DNA from: Chryseobacterium sp.
Lineage (GTDB): Bacteria > Bacteroidota > Bacteroidia > Flavobacteriales > Weeksellaceae
DNA length: 64,000 nucleotides
Direction: 5' to 3'
Assembly: GCA_030146295.1 (NCBI GenBank)
Contig: JASLCD010000202.1
Location: forward strand, 9,281 to 73,280
This document shows, piece by piece, positions 9,313 through 16,809 of the stretch (the first letter of the stretch is position 1; the number at the start of each line of letters is the position of its first letter). The notes under the pieces were generated by a model. It saw nothing but the letters and a program-made list of their open reading frames with translations. It searched no databases and was not told where the DNA came from. A program made the position numbers and the translations under genes.

Positions 9313-9466
9313 CTTCTGAATATGGATTAGCGTTTAGAAAACATCGAATGCCCAAAGATAAGGTAATTTCGTGAATACAGCTTTCCTCAATACATATTTC
9401 AAGGGTCTGCTTGAAGTGATTTTACTTTTTATTTAATAATTTTATACGATCAGAATACTGAACACA

Positions 9467-10279
9467 ATGGATTATCAAACCTTCCCGCCACACGCGGATC
9501 TGGCTTCTATTATAAAATGCTACTGGACACTGGATAGCCCCCGGGAAGTGTATCCCCAGGTACAAACCATCGTGCCGGACGGATGTATGGAAATGATTTT
9601 TCATTATGGTGATCTTTATAACCAATATATCGACGGAAAGGCCGTTCTACAGCCCAGAAGCTGTGTTTTCGGACAACTCACCGAGCCTTTAAAAATAGAA
9701 CCAACGGGTGTTACCGGTATTTTCTCTGTCCGTTTTCATCATGACGGCTTTATTCCTTTTGCCACCATTCCTATTAAAGAAATGGATGATCAGGCGGTTC
9801 CGTTAGAAAAACTCTTCGGAAATCACGGAAGAGCATTGGAAGAAAAAGTCCTGCAGGCCCCTACAGTAAGGCAAAAAATAGAGCATGTAGAAGTATTTTT
9901 ACTGGAAAGACTGAATGCTGAAACCATTGACGGTATTGTACAGGCTACTGTAGATCTGCTTCTGAACGTCAGCGGGAAAATATCGGTAAACGAACTATCC
10001 AGACAGACGAACATCAACCGAAGACAACTGGAACGCAAATTTTCTTCTGCTATCGGACTGAGTCCGAAACAGCTTTCAAAGACCATCCGGCTTCAAACGA
10101 CGCTGAAGCATCTTCTCAATAAGGAATATACCAGTCTTACAGCGCTTGCCCTGGAATCTGAATACTATGATCAGGCCCATTTTATCAAAGATTTCAAAGA
10201 GTTTACAGGATTTACTCCTAAGGAGTTTTATGGGGATACGCTGCAAATGTCTCTCCTGTTCTATGGAAAAGATTTCTAA
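9467..10279 (+). CDS. AraC-family transcriptional regulator with DUF6597-type sensor domain
   Basis: The protein has 270 residues. The N-terminal half, from MDYQTFPPHADLASIIKCYW to VPDGCMEMIFHYG and GIFSVRFHHDGF, resembles the DUF6597 sensor domain. Residues ~170-265 form the double helix-turn-helix of AraC/XylS: ISVNELSRQTNINRRQLERK for the first and LTALALESEYYDQAHFIKDF, then GFTPKEFY, for the second. It may control the short exported protein gene that follows 65 bases downstream, which is the only close partner. Confidence 0.85.
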   Translation: MDYQTFPPHADLASIIKCYWTLDSPREVYPQVQTIVPDGCMEMIFHYGDLYNQYIDGKAVLQPRSCVFGQLTEPLKIEPTGVTGIFSVRFHHDGFIPFATIPIKEMDDQAVPLEKLFGNHGRALEEKVLQAPTVRQKIEHVEVFLLERLNAETIDGIVQATVDLLLNVSGKISVNELSRQTNINRRQLERKFSSAIGLSPKQLSKTIRLQTTLKHLLNKEYTSLTALALESEYYDQAHFIKDFKEFTGFTPKEFYGDTLQMSLLFYGKDF

Positions 10280-10344
10280 TGTCGCATTTTTACAATTTTG
10301 CAAGATCCTTTATTTTGAACTTTGCTGCATAAAATGATTGGACA

Positions 10345-10818
10345 ATGAAAACAAAATTAATCCTTGCCGTGATCGGTCTATCCCTTGCAGGCAGCTGGAC
10401 TCAGCAACACAATGAAACAAAAAAAATAGAATGGCTTCTCGGTACCTGGGAAACCCAAACCTCCAAAGGAAGTCTTTACGAAACATGGACCCGAAAAAGT
10501 AAAACTGAATTCCAGGGAAAAAGCTATTACCTGAAGCAGAAAGATACCCTCCTTTTTGAGTCGGTGCGGTTGGTAGAGAAAGATAAGAAACTGCACTACA
10601 TCGTTTCTGTAAAGAGCCATAACCATGAGCAGCCCGTAGATTTTGCTTCAAAAGCTATTAAAGATCCGGGTGTACTTGTATTTGAAAACCTTCAGCACGA
10701 TTTTCCTCAGACCATTACCTATAAAAGAGGGAGCAAAGATTCTTTATTTGCTGAAATCTCCGGCATGATGAACGGAAAAATGGCTAAACAGGCTTTCCCT
10801 ATGAAGAAAATAAAATAA
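10345..10818 (+). CDS. Exported DUF6265-like lipocalin-fold protein
   Basis: The protein has 157 residues. The N-terminus MKTKLILAVIGLSLAGSWTQ is a weak signal peptide without a lipobox Cys. The body has IEWLLGTWETQTSKGSLYE, then ESVRLVEKDKKLHYIVSV and VFENLQHDFPQTITYKR. The G-T-W opening and E-N-x-x-H-D-F-P-Q motif match what I recall of DUF6265 proteins, which look like small beta-barrels. Function is unknown. It probably shares a transcript with the AraC gene ahead. Confidence 0.65.
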   Translation: MKTKLILAVIGLSLAGSWTQQHNETKKIEWLLGTWETQTSKGSLYETWTRKSKTEFQGKSYYLKQKDTLLFESVRLVEKDKKLHYIVSVKSHNHEQPVDFASKAIKDPGVLVFENLQHDFPQTITYKRGSKDSLFAEISGMMNGKMAKQAFPMKKIK

Positions 10819-10938
10819 AAGGTCTGCTTTTATCTTGTTTACTGTAAGCGCGTTTTTGAAACTATGCAGTGTCTTGATGGCTAAAAATGATAAGGATAAT
10901 TTAACGCAATTTATTTTTCTGTTTATACAATTATTTTA

Positions 10939-10946
10939 TACATTTG
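10939..10946 (+). promoter_or_regulatory. Bacteroidetes -7 promoter element
   Basis: TACATTTG matches TAnnTTTG exactly, at the head of a gene-less stretch that ends in a strong terminator. No clear TTG is present 20 bases upstream. Confidence 0.55.
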
Positions 10947-11002
10947 CAGTCATTAAACAACACACCTTTTAGTGTTTTAATAAAAAAACTAAAGCTATTC
11001 CA

Positions 11003-11125
11003 GTGAAAAAGCGCAAAAACATCAACGTCTTTATGACCGTAGTCCACATATTTCTGGACAGGCATTTCTGTAAGGAAAAAAACAAAAATTCTTATCAGAA
11101 TATAAAGAGACTATTTCAGTCTTAA
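11003..11125 (+). CDS. Possible 40-residue basic peptide inside the candidate RNA
   Basis: The frame starts at GTG 11003 and reads VKKRKNINVFMTVVHIFLDR, then HFCKEKNKNSYQNIKRLFQS. It is very basic, with a short hydrophobic middle. No ribosome-binding site stands out. Within it, A AAA AAC sits in frame at about 11083-11089. A -1 slip there would enter a frame open through the terminator, which makes real frameshifting unlikely. Kept only as a possible small protein. Confidence 0.25.
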   Translation: MKKRKNINVFMTVVHIFLDRHFCKEKNKNSYQNIKRLFQS

Positions 11126-11259
11126 GCGGCAAGAATCCCTCTTTAAGACAGAGATCATCAGATTTTAAGCTGTCAAAACAACCCTATACAGGAAAGAGAA
11201 AAAACAGATGCCTTTCCGTAGGATTATTATCTTCTGCATCAGTATTTTATAACGATATA

Positions 11260-11292
11260 GTTTCGGCGGCCTCCGGCCGCCGAAACCTTTTT
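11260..11292 (+). terminator. Strong GC-rich terminator
   Basis: GTTTCGGCGGCC (11260-11271), loop TCC, GGCCGCCGAAAC (11275-11286), then CTTTTT. The 12-bp stem is perfect. No annotated gene lies upstream on this strand within 440 bases, which argues for a separate small transcript. Confidence 0.85.
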
Positions 11293-11331
11293 ATACAACT
11301 TTCATCAGGCAAGTCCACCTGCTCACTCATT

Positions 11332-11637
11332 ATCCCCTAAAGTAAAGTATCTCAATCGATAAAGCTTTGGGTTTAAAGAATAAACTTATTTTGAAATAAT
11401 GATATTCAAATTGGCTTGAATCTTCGAGTCTTTTAAACCGTAAGCCAACGTAATGGGTTTAAAAAATAGCTTCATCACACAAGCCCATTTACCCCCTTTG
11501 TCTCCTAGAATAAAGCACCTCTTAACAGATAAAACTTTGCGTTAAAAAAAATCCTGAGCTTCATTTCATACCAGTTCCCAGGGCCGATAAAATAAGACTT
11601 TTAACAGATTAAGTTTGGGATTATAGTATTAAAAAAT
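11332..11637. repeat. Degenerate intergenic repeats (three diverged copies)
   Basis: Three segments share one plan: a C-rich start, a purine/ATAAAG block, GATAAA or GATTAA, C/G-TTTGG or CTTTGCG, then TTAAA. They begin near 11333, 11501 and 11576. Examples are GATAAAGCTTTGGGTTTAAA, GATAAAACTTTGCGTTAAAA and GATTAAGTTTGGGATTA. Copies 2 and 3 are about 75-80 bases apart. No frame is conserved, so this is non-coding repeat debris. Confidence 0.45.
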
Positions 11638-11732
11638 TCTGAACAGATTTACTCACAAAATTAATATTATCTCAATGCAAGATGGTTTTAAAAAAAATAA
11701 TTTTGCCATGTAATTTTAACATAATTAATGAT

Positions 11733-12497
11733 ATGTCAACAGTTCTTAAAACATTTGTAGCCTATCTTAAAAGACCTGCTCTTTATCCGGAACTGGGCAG
11801 AAAAATCATTAAAAATACGGTAAGAAGAAAAAGTCCGTTTAAAGGAAAAGCAAAAGCAAATTACTGGGCTGCTTCTATAGCTGTTTCTCAGAAAGAGGCC
11901 GTGTCCAGACTGTTCTCTATGAATACGGATGATTTCAAAAACAAATATGCTGATATTCTGGAAAAAGCCCATGCAAAAGAGAAAGAATGCCCTATTAGAA
12001 TGGGTGGGCCTGGTGCATTGGAGCTTATTTATTACGCCTGCGAATTTACTAAAGCACAAAATGTTCTTGAAACAGGAGTTGCTTATGGATGGTCTTCACT
12101 AGCCATATTGCTTTCTCTTCAGAAAAGAAACGGTACGCTATATAGCTCGGATATGCCTTATCTTGCTCAGAATGGTGATGAGCATGTAGGCTATATTGTT
12201 CCTGAAAATCTTAAAAAATATTGGAAGCTATTCCGTTTTGCAGATAGAGAATCTTTGCCGAAAATTTTCAGACAGGTTTCCTCTTTTGATGTTTTTCACT
12301 ATGATTCTGACAAAAGTTACCATGGAAGAATGTGGGCTTATCATAGAATCTATAAAAGACTGAGACCGGGCTCTGTGTTTATCAGTGATGATATCGGAGA
12401 CAATTCAGCATATCAGGATTTTTGCAACAGAATGAATATCAGTACTTTTGTTGTAGAATATAACGGGAAATATATCGGTGTTTTTGTAAGACAATAG
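11733..12497 (+). CDS. Class I SAM-dependent methyltransferase (O-methyltransferase-like)
   Basis: The start at ATG 11733 gives 254 residues. It is preferred to 11682 because a TAATTTTG promoter box lies at 11698-11705, between the two. The SAM-binding region is NVLETGVAYGWSSLAILLSL near residues 117-136, followed by the acidic end of strand 2 (SSDMPYL) and FDVFHYDSDKSYHGR, then RPGSVFISDDIGDN. The D-x-D/D-D motif suggests a metal-aided catechol-type or sugar O-methyltransferase. The substrate is unknown and no biosynthetic neighbours are present. Confidence 0.75.
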   Translation: MSTVLKTFVAYLKRPALYPELGRKIIKNTVRRKSPFKGKAKANYWAASIAVSQKEAVSRLFSMNTDDFKNKYADILEKAHAKEKECPIRMGGPGALELIYYACEFTKAQNVLETGVAYGWSSLAILLSLQKRNGTLYSSDMPYLAQNGDEHVGYIVPENLKKYWKLFRFADRESLPKIFRQVSSFDVFHYDSDKSYHGRMWAYHRIYKRLRPGSVFISDDIGDNSAYQDFCNRMNISTFVVEYNGKYIGVFVRQ

Positions 12498-12707
12498 CTT
12501 CTTGCGCATCAGACAAATATCATAGATTACTACGCTTCAAAAAAAAAACGAAATATCCAAATCTGTGGGAAACGCTTCACACCGCTTCATCAGGCAAGAA
12601 TAGTTTTTCATAATCTGCCGATTTCTCTTTCGGTGAAATAATCGCCTTTAGTTGAAGATTTGGAAGTAAGACCTTACGCATACTTCCCTGTTCTCATTTA
12701 AAAATTC

Positions 12708-12747
12708 AAAGCTCAACAATATATCCTTTATATTTTTGAGCTTTTTT
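12708..12747 (+). terminator. Probable terminator after the methyltransferase
   Basis: AAAGCTCAA (12708-12716) pairs with TTGAGCTTT (12736-12744), followed by TTT. The loop is 19 bases, long for an intrinsic terminator. The rest of 12498-12707 holds no reading frame or other structure that I can see. Confidence 0.55.
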
Positions 12748-12776
12748 CATTAAAATAAAAAATTTATTGCAAAATA

Positions 12777-12826
12777 TTTGCGTAGCTGAATAACTACACA
12801 TATATTTGTAGTCAAATAACTACACA
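12777..12826 (+). promoter_or_regulatory. arsR-type promoter with two tandem operators
   Basis: TTTG (12777-12780), 20-base spacer and TATATTTG (12801-12808) form an ideal Bacteroidetes promoter. Two 19-bp direct repeats, GTAGCTGAATAACTACACA (12782-12800) and GTAGTCAAATAACTACACA (12808-12826), flank the -7 box. The second contains the dyad TGTAGT-N6-ACTACA. One copy fills the spacer and the other covers the start site up to the ATG, an autorepression layout. Confidence 0.7.
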
Positions 12827-13162
12827 ATGAATTTAAGAAGAGATGTTTTTCAGGCGATAGCAGATCCTACCAGACGATCTATATTGATGTTGGTGGCGGC
12901 ACAGTCGATGACGGCGGGAGCCATTGCCTCCAATTTTGATACGGCGAGACCTACTGTTTCCAAGCATCTCCAGATCCTTACCGAGTGCGAACTCTTAAGA
13001 TCCGAACAAAACGGCCGCGAAATTATCTATCACCTCAATCCCAATAAAATGAAAGAAATAGCCGATTTTATAGAACCCTTCCGCAAAATGTGGGACGAAA
13101 AATTCAATAAGCTGGAAGATGTGATGAAAGCGTATCAGAAATTAAAAAGGATAGACGAATAG
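12827..13162 (+). CDS. ArsR-family winged-helix repressor
   Basis: The protein has 111 residues: [20 protein letters not shown], then a helix-turn-helix in [20 protein letters not shown] and the wing [17 protein letters not shown]. The motif ADPTRR and the C-terminal [16 protein letters not shown] are typical of the non-metal-sensing ArsR group paired with SRPBCC (AHSA1-like) proteins. No Cys metal site is present. The next gene is such an SRPBCC protein, so the two probably form a regulator-effector operon. Twin operators precede the ATG. Confidence 0.9.
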   Translation: MNLRRDVFQAIADPTRRSILMLVAAQSMTAGAIASNFDTARPTVSKHLQILTECELLRSEQNGREIIYHLNPNKMKEIADFIEPFRKMWDEKFNKLEDVMKAYQKLKRIDE

Positions 13163-13216
13163 ATAATAGACGTACAATCGTGTCAATTCTCTCCAACTCA
13201 AAACCAAACTCAAAAT

Positions 13217-13681
13217 ATGGAACTCAAAACAAAAATTCACGCCGAAGACGGAAAGCAGGAAATCTTTATCACCAGAGAATTTGATCTTCCTGTAGAATTA
13301 CTTTTCAAGGCGTATACAGAAGCTGAACTTTTCGAACAATGGATGGGAACCAAAGTGACCAGATTTGACAACAAACAGCACGGAAGTTACCGTTTCGAAA
13401 CTCTAAACCCTCAAGGTGATGTAGTTTTCAGTGCCAATGGAACCATTCATGATATTGTTCAGAATGAGAAAATTACAAGAACTTTTCAGATGGAAAACAC
13501 CCCTTTTCCCCCTCAGTTCGAGTTTTTAGTATTTGAAAAACTAACGGATAACACGAGCAAAATCACGATTCAGACCATTTATAAATCTGTAGACTTCAGA
13601 GATCAGCACCTGAAAATGCCGTTTGCACAGGGTATTAATAGGGCGCATAATCGATTGCAAGACCTATTTAGAAACCAATAG
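13217..13681 (+). CDS. SRPBCC/AHSA1-like START-domain protein
   Basis: The protein has 154 residues. It opens IFITREFDLPVELLFKAYTE and continues with AELFEQWMGTK, then GSYRFET and EKITRTFQME. This is the Aha1-type SRPBCC fold: an N-terminal strand, the P-x-x-x-x-F-x-A-x-T helix, the W-x-G turn and a long C-terminal helix. The fold makes a hydrophobic ligand pocket. The partner ArsR gene lies 54 bases upstream. The ligand is not known. Confidence 0.85.
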   Translation: MELKTKIHAEDGKQEIFITREFDLPVELLFKAYTEAELFEQWMGTKVTRFDNKQHGSYRFETLNPQGDVVFSANGTIHDIVQNEKITRTFQMENTPFPPQFEFLVFEKLTDNTSKITIQTIYKSVDFRDQHLKMPFAQGINRAHNRLQDLFRNQ

Positions 13682-13832
13682 ATAATAGACGAAGAGATGA
13701 AAGATGATGATGTCAATAGTGTATTTTGCATCATAATGTATCAGTAAAGAGATAACAACATCAAACATTAACCCCTCCTACGCTCTCACTCTAACATTCT
13801 CCAACCCCGGAAAACCCTCAAACTCAAAACCC

Positions 13833-14411
13833 ATGAATACAAAAGTTGATTTTTTCTTCAATAAAGCCACCCAATGGAAAGAAGAATTTGAAAAATTAAG
13901 AACCATTGCTCTAAGTACCGAATTGGTAGAAGATCTGAAATGGGGCTGCCCGTGCTATACCTACGAAGGCAAGAATATTTTTCTGATTCACGGTTTTAAG
14001 GAATACTGTGCACTCCTTTTCTTTAAAGGGGCTTTGATGAAAGATCCGGACCAGATTTTGATCCAGCAAAGTGAAAATGTACAGGCAGCAAGACAGGTGC
14101 GTTTTACTGATGCAGCGCAGATCAATGATTTGGAGGATATTCTTCGCCAGTATATGTTTGAAGCGGTTGAAATTGAAGAATCAGGCGCCAAAGTTGAAAT
14201 GAAAAAAACCAGAGAGTTTGAAATGGCTGAAGAGTTTCAGGAAAAACTGGATCACGATCCGGCATTACAAGAAGCTTTTGAAGCATTAACTCCGGGAAGA
14301 CAAAGGGCTTACCTACTCTACTTCTCCTCTGCCAAGCAGTCCAAAACCCGCGAAGCCCGCATTGAAAAGTGCATTCCACAAATTTTTGAAGGAAAAGGAT
14401 TAAATGATTAA
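13833..14411 (+). CDS. YdeI/OmpD-associated family protein with DUF1801 domain
   Basis: The protein has 192 residues. The N-terminal DUF1801-like part is KWGCPCYTYEGKNIFLIHGF, then CALLFFKGALMKDPD. The C-terminal YdeI part has ALQEAFEALTPGRQRAYLLY, then SAKQSKTREARIEKCIPQI. The ending T-P-G-R-Q-R-x-Y and K-x-x-E-T/A-R motifs are characteristic. Bacillus YdeI has been tied to tolerance of cationic peptides; here the function is only inferred. It is likely part of the stress-related group that includes the ArsR/SRPBCC pair and DoxX. Confidence 0.85.
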   Translation: MNTKVDFFFNKATQWKEEFEKLRTIALSTELVEDLKWGCPCYTYEGKNIFLIHGFKEYCALLFFKGALMKDPDQILIQQSENVQAARQVRFTDAAQINDLEDILRQYMFEAVEIEESGAKVEMKKTREFEMAEEFQEKLDHDPALQEAFEALTPGRQRAYLLYFSSAKQSKTREARIEKCIPQIFEGKGLND

Positions 14412-14426
14412 CCTAAAAAAAAGATC

Positions 14427-14825
14427 ATGAACACCCCAAATCTATCAACAAAAAGAACAAAGATCATCTATTGGATATTCACCCTTTGGATGGCATTGGG
14501 AATGGTTTCTACCGCCATTGTCCAACTGATAAAAAATAAAGATGAACTGGCTAATTTTGCCAACCTCGGCTACCCTTCTTACCTGATGACGATCATCGGC
14601 GTATGGAAAATACTGGGGGTAATTGCTATATTGATTCCAAAGCGTTTACTGTTAAAAGAATGGGCGTATGCAGGATTTTTCTTCGTCATGTCCGGAGCAG
14701 TCATTTCGCACCTTATCGTCAGTGACACTGCAGGAAGAACTTTCCCGGCCGTATTATTATTCGTATTGGTTCTTATTTCCTGGTATTTCAGACCTGCAGA
14801 CAGAAAAATCACTGTTATTGATTAA
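14427..14825 (+). CDS. DoxX-family membrane protein
   Basis: The protein has 132 residues with four predicted membrane helices: IIYWIFTLWMALGMVSTAI, YLMTIIGVWKILGVIAILIP, WAYAGFFFVMSGAVISHLIV and PAVLLFVLVLISWYF. The G-V-W-K-I-L-G-x-I-A loop and the E-W-A-Y-A-G motif are standard for DoxX. It starts 15 bases after the ydeI-like stop, so it is cotranscribed with it. Members take part in redox or membrane stress systems; no specific partner is shown here. Confidence 0.85.
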   Translation: MNTPNLSTKRTKIIYWIFTLWMALGMVSTAIVQLIKNKDELANFANLGYPSYLMTIIGVWKILGVIAILIPKRLLLKEWAYAGFFFVMSGAVISHLIVSDTAGRTFPAVLLFVLVLISWYFRPADRKITVID

Positions 14826-14845
14826 TAGTTTTAAGAGTAAAAATT

Positions 14846-14930
14846 AAATACATTTTATCTAAGATAAAATCTTTGTGCCTTATATAAAACCTCATCAGCA
14901 AAACTTGCGTCTTTGCAATTTCCAACAATG
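14846..14930. repeat. Intergenic repeat-like stretch
   Basis: The segment reads AAAATCTTTGTGCCTTATAT, then AAAACTTGCGTCTTTGCAA. The CTTTGTG/CTTTGCG words recur in the repeats at 11.3-11.6 kb and are, from memory, common in Chryseobacterium intergenic DNA. It precedes the DUF4256 gene, and the frame extending through it upstream of ATG 14959 is therefore not coding. Confidence 0.35.
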
Positions 14931-14958
14931 CAACACAGCAAGCTGTAAAAAAAATGAT

Positions 14959-15513
14959 ATGAAAAAGAAACTAACCCAGGAACAAATCAACGAACTTTTA
15001 AAAACACTAAAAGCCCGTTTTGAAAAAAATATGAACCGTCATAAAGACCTTAAGTGGGAAAAAATCCAACCAAAACTGGAAGCTCATCCCGAAAAAATAG
15101 GGTCTCTGTACGAAATGGAAACCACAGAAGGCGAACCCGACGTAGTAAATTACAATATCCAAACAGATGAATACTTCTTCGTTGACTGTTCTCCGGAAAG
15201 CCCCAAACGCCGAAGCCTATGCTATGACTACCAGGCATGGAATGCCCGAAAAGCCAACAAACCTGAAAGCAACGTCATCGACAACGCTAAAGAAATGGGT
15301 ATTGAACTCCTGACCGAGGAACAATACCGCCAACTACAGGAACTTGGAAAATTTGACCAAAAAACCTCAAGCTGGATACAGACCCCAGCCCCGATCCGGG
15401 AACTTGGAGGTGCACTTTTCTGCGACAGGCGATACAATACGGTATTCACCTATCACAATGGCGCAGATTCTTATTATGCAGCAAGAGGCTTTCGGGGAAG
15501 TTTGAGGGTGTAG
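14959..15513 (+). CDS. DUF4256 family protein
   Basis: From ATG 14959 the product has 184 residues. The frame runs back to 14875, but that extension is intergenic repeat sequence. It contains LLKTLKARFEKNMNRHKDLK, LYEMETTEGEPDVV, EYFFVDCSPESPKRRSLCYD, GIELLTEEQYRQLQELGKFD and GGALFCDRRYNTVF. These match the DUF4256 family of cytosolic proteins with no assigned function. The S-P-E-S-P-x-x-R and L-x-E-x-Q-Y motifs are the family hallmarks I recall. Confidence 0.8.
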   Translation: MKKKLTQEQINELLKTLKARFEKNMNRHKDLKWEKIQPKLEAHPEKIGSLYEMETTEGEPDVVNYNIQTDEYFFVDCSPESPKRRSLCYDYQAWNARKANKPESNVIDNAKEMGIELLTEEQYRQLQELGKFDQKTSSWIQTPAPIRELGGALFCDRRYNTVFTYHNGADSYYAARGFRGSLRV

Positions 15514-15561
15514 TATGGGTTTGAGAGTATGAGAGTGTGAAAAAACTCATTTCCAGTAAAA

Positions 15562-16521
15562 TTAGAAACCTTTCAACCAGGGAGATTCCACGCTCCAGAA
15601 GATAATTTTTACACCCAGAAAGTTTTCGGCGTAGGCTACAAACTCTTCTTTGGTGAAAGGTTTTTTCGTTTTCGGGTTTGTATAAGTTAATGTTGGCTCC
15701 TGAACCGCCATGGCCACAAGAGAAAGCTTTCCTTTGTACTGATTAAAAAAAGGATAGGAGTTTTTCATCTGTCCTTTTTTATCCGGGACAATATCCGGCC
15801 CTCCCAATCCGATATTATTTTTATAAGCAAAATCAAACAACCTGGACATGTATTGATGATCATTGTCCCACTCACAGGGAAAGAAATTCACATACTGCAA
15901 TACATTGGATTGATGAAAAGCGTCTCTCGCAAACTTCAGATTTTCCAGTTCGGCCTGAAAATATCGGTCACAGCTAAAACCTGTTTTGTCTTTTTTCATA
16001 TCGATATCGATAGAGGTCTCCGGAAGGTTAATCCCTTGAATCTTTCCGTCAAACTTCTTGGCCAGCGCTCCTATAAGTTTTTGGAACCGTTCGCGGACGG
16101 CAGAATTCCATTGCTGGGTAACCCATCCGCTTCCTACAGGTTTATTCTCTCCCGGATTGTCATATTGAGGAACCAATCCACCCGTATATTCTTTTCCGTT
16201 TAATACATAATCTGGAATGTATCTTGCCTGTGGCTCAAAAAACCTGTCCTGAAGCTGAATAAATAATTTTTTGTGCAGGGAAGTCAGGTAATTCAGATCT
16301 TTCTCAATCACAGTGAAGTCATATACATCTTTTGACGTTTCCAACGCTCTCCAGTTATAAACAATCTGCACCCCGCCAATATCTTCCCGCGTGATCATCT
16401 TTTCTATTGTTTTAAGATCTCCTGAGGATGTATAAATATAATTCTGAGGAGTTTGCGCTTTTATAAAGGAGAACCCCAGCATAAACAATCCTAACCCCAG
16501 TACTTTCGTCATCTTTTTCAT
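15562..16521 (-). CDS. Secreted TIM-barrel, glycoside hydrolase-like protein
   Basis: From ATG 16521 the product has 319 residues, with signal peptide MKKMTKVLGLGLFMLGFSFI then KAQ. The order IGGVQIVYNWRALETSKDVY, then the K-L-F-I-Q-L-Q strand, GINLPETSIDID, and LVAMAVQEPTLTY is that of a clan A (beta/alpha)8 barrel. Glu in NLPE and VQE sit where the acid/base and nucleophile usually are. That assignment is by eye. No sugar-uptake genes are adjacent. An in-frame ATG at 16548 would place charged residues before the signal and is not used. Confidence 0.6.
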   Translation of the reverse strand: MKKMTKVLGLGLFMLGFSFIKAQTPQNYIYTSSGDLKTIEKMITREDIGGVQIVYNWRALETSKDVYDFTVIEKDLNYLTSLHKKLFIQLQDRFFEPQARYIPDYVLNGKEYTGGLVPQYDNPGENKPVGSGWVTQQWNSAVRERFQKLIGALAKKFDGKIQGINLPETSIDIDMKKDKTGFSCDRYFQAELENLKFARDAFHQSNVLQYVNFFPCEWDNDHQYMSRLFDFAYKNNIGLGGPDIVPDKKGQMKNSYPFFNQYKGKLSLVAMAVQEPTLTYTNPKTKKPFTKEEFVAYAENFLGVKIIFWSVESPWLKGF

Positions 16522-16636
16522 TACAATCAATTTTGCATGGTCAATCATTTTCCGTGCCTAAAACTTTTTATCATCTTCAAAAGCATTAAAATTGTTCTTA
16601 TTGATCTACAATTTTTTACTCAACATATGAAACGTT

Positions 16637-16809
16637 ATGAACACAGAAGATCACTATAAAAAATTAATAGGTTTTTTACATAGAATGGGTTCAATGGTAC
16701 TCATAATGAATGGGAAATTATGGATATAAACGACACTCATGAAATGGATTTGATTTCAATTGATTTTCCGTTAACAGAAGAAACCAGCACCATTTTTTAT
16801 AAGTTCTAA
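16637..16809 (+). pseudogene. Frame-disrupted remnant of a small gene
   Basis: One frame gives MNTEDHYKKLIGFLHRMGSM before a stop at 16727. An overlapping frame shifted by a few bases gives NEWEIMDINDTHEMDLISID, then FPLTEETSTIFYKF, ending at 16809. The second part is strongly protein-like but lacks a start, and together they look like one gene broken by an indel. The tail overlaps the histidine kinase stop. No family is recognised. Confidence 0.35.

Larger units (their letters stand above)
10952..11292 (+). ncRNA. Candidate small RNA or short mRNA of about 340 nt
   Basis: A -7 box ends at 10946 and the strongest GC-rich hairpin of the area ends at 11292. Between them no frame longer than about 40 codons has a plausible start. 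The 5' part can fold (AACAC, GTGTT around 10969-10986). It does not match the signatures I know for tmRNA, RNase P RNA or SRP RNA. A GTG-initiated 40-codon frame lies inside (11003-11125). The class of RNA is not recognised. Confidence 0.4.

Noticed and set aside
11003..11290. Programmed -1 frameshift at A AAA AAC giving a ~90-residue protein
   Set aside because: The downstream frame is Ser/Arg/Lys-rich and runs through the terminator stem, so it is unlikely to be translated; only the short frame is kept as possible.
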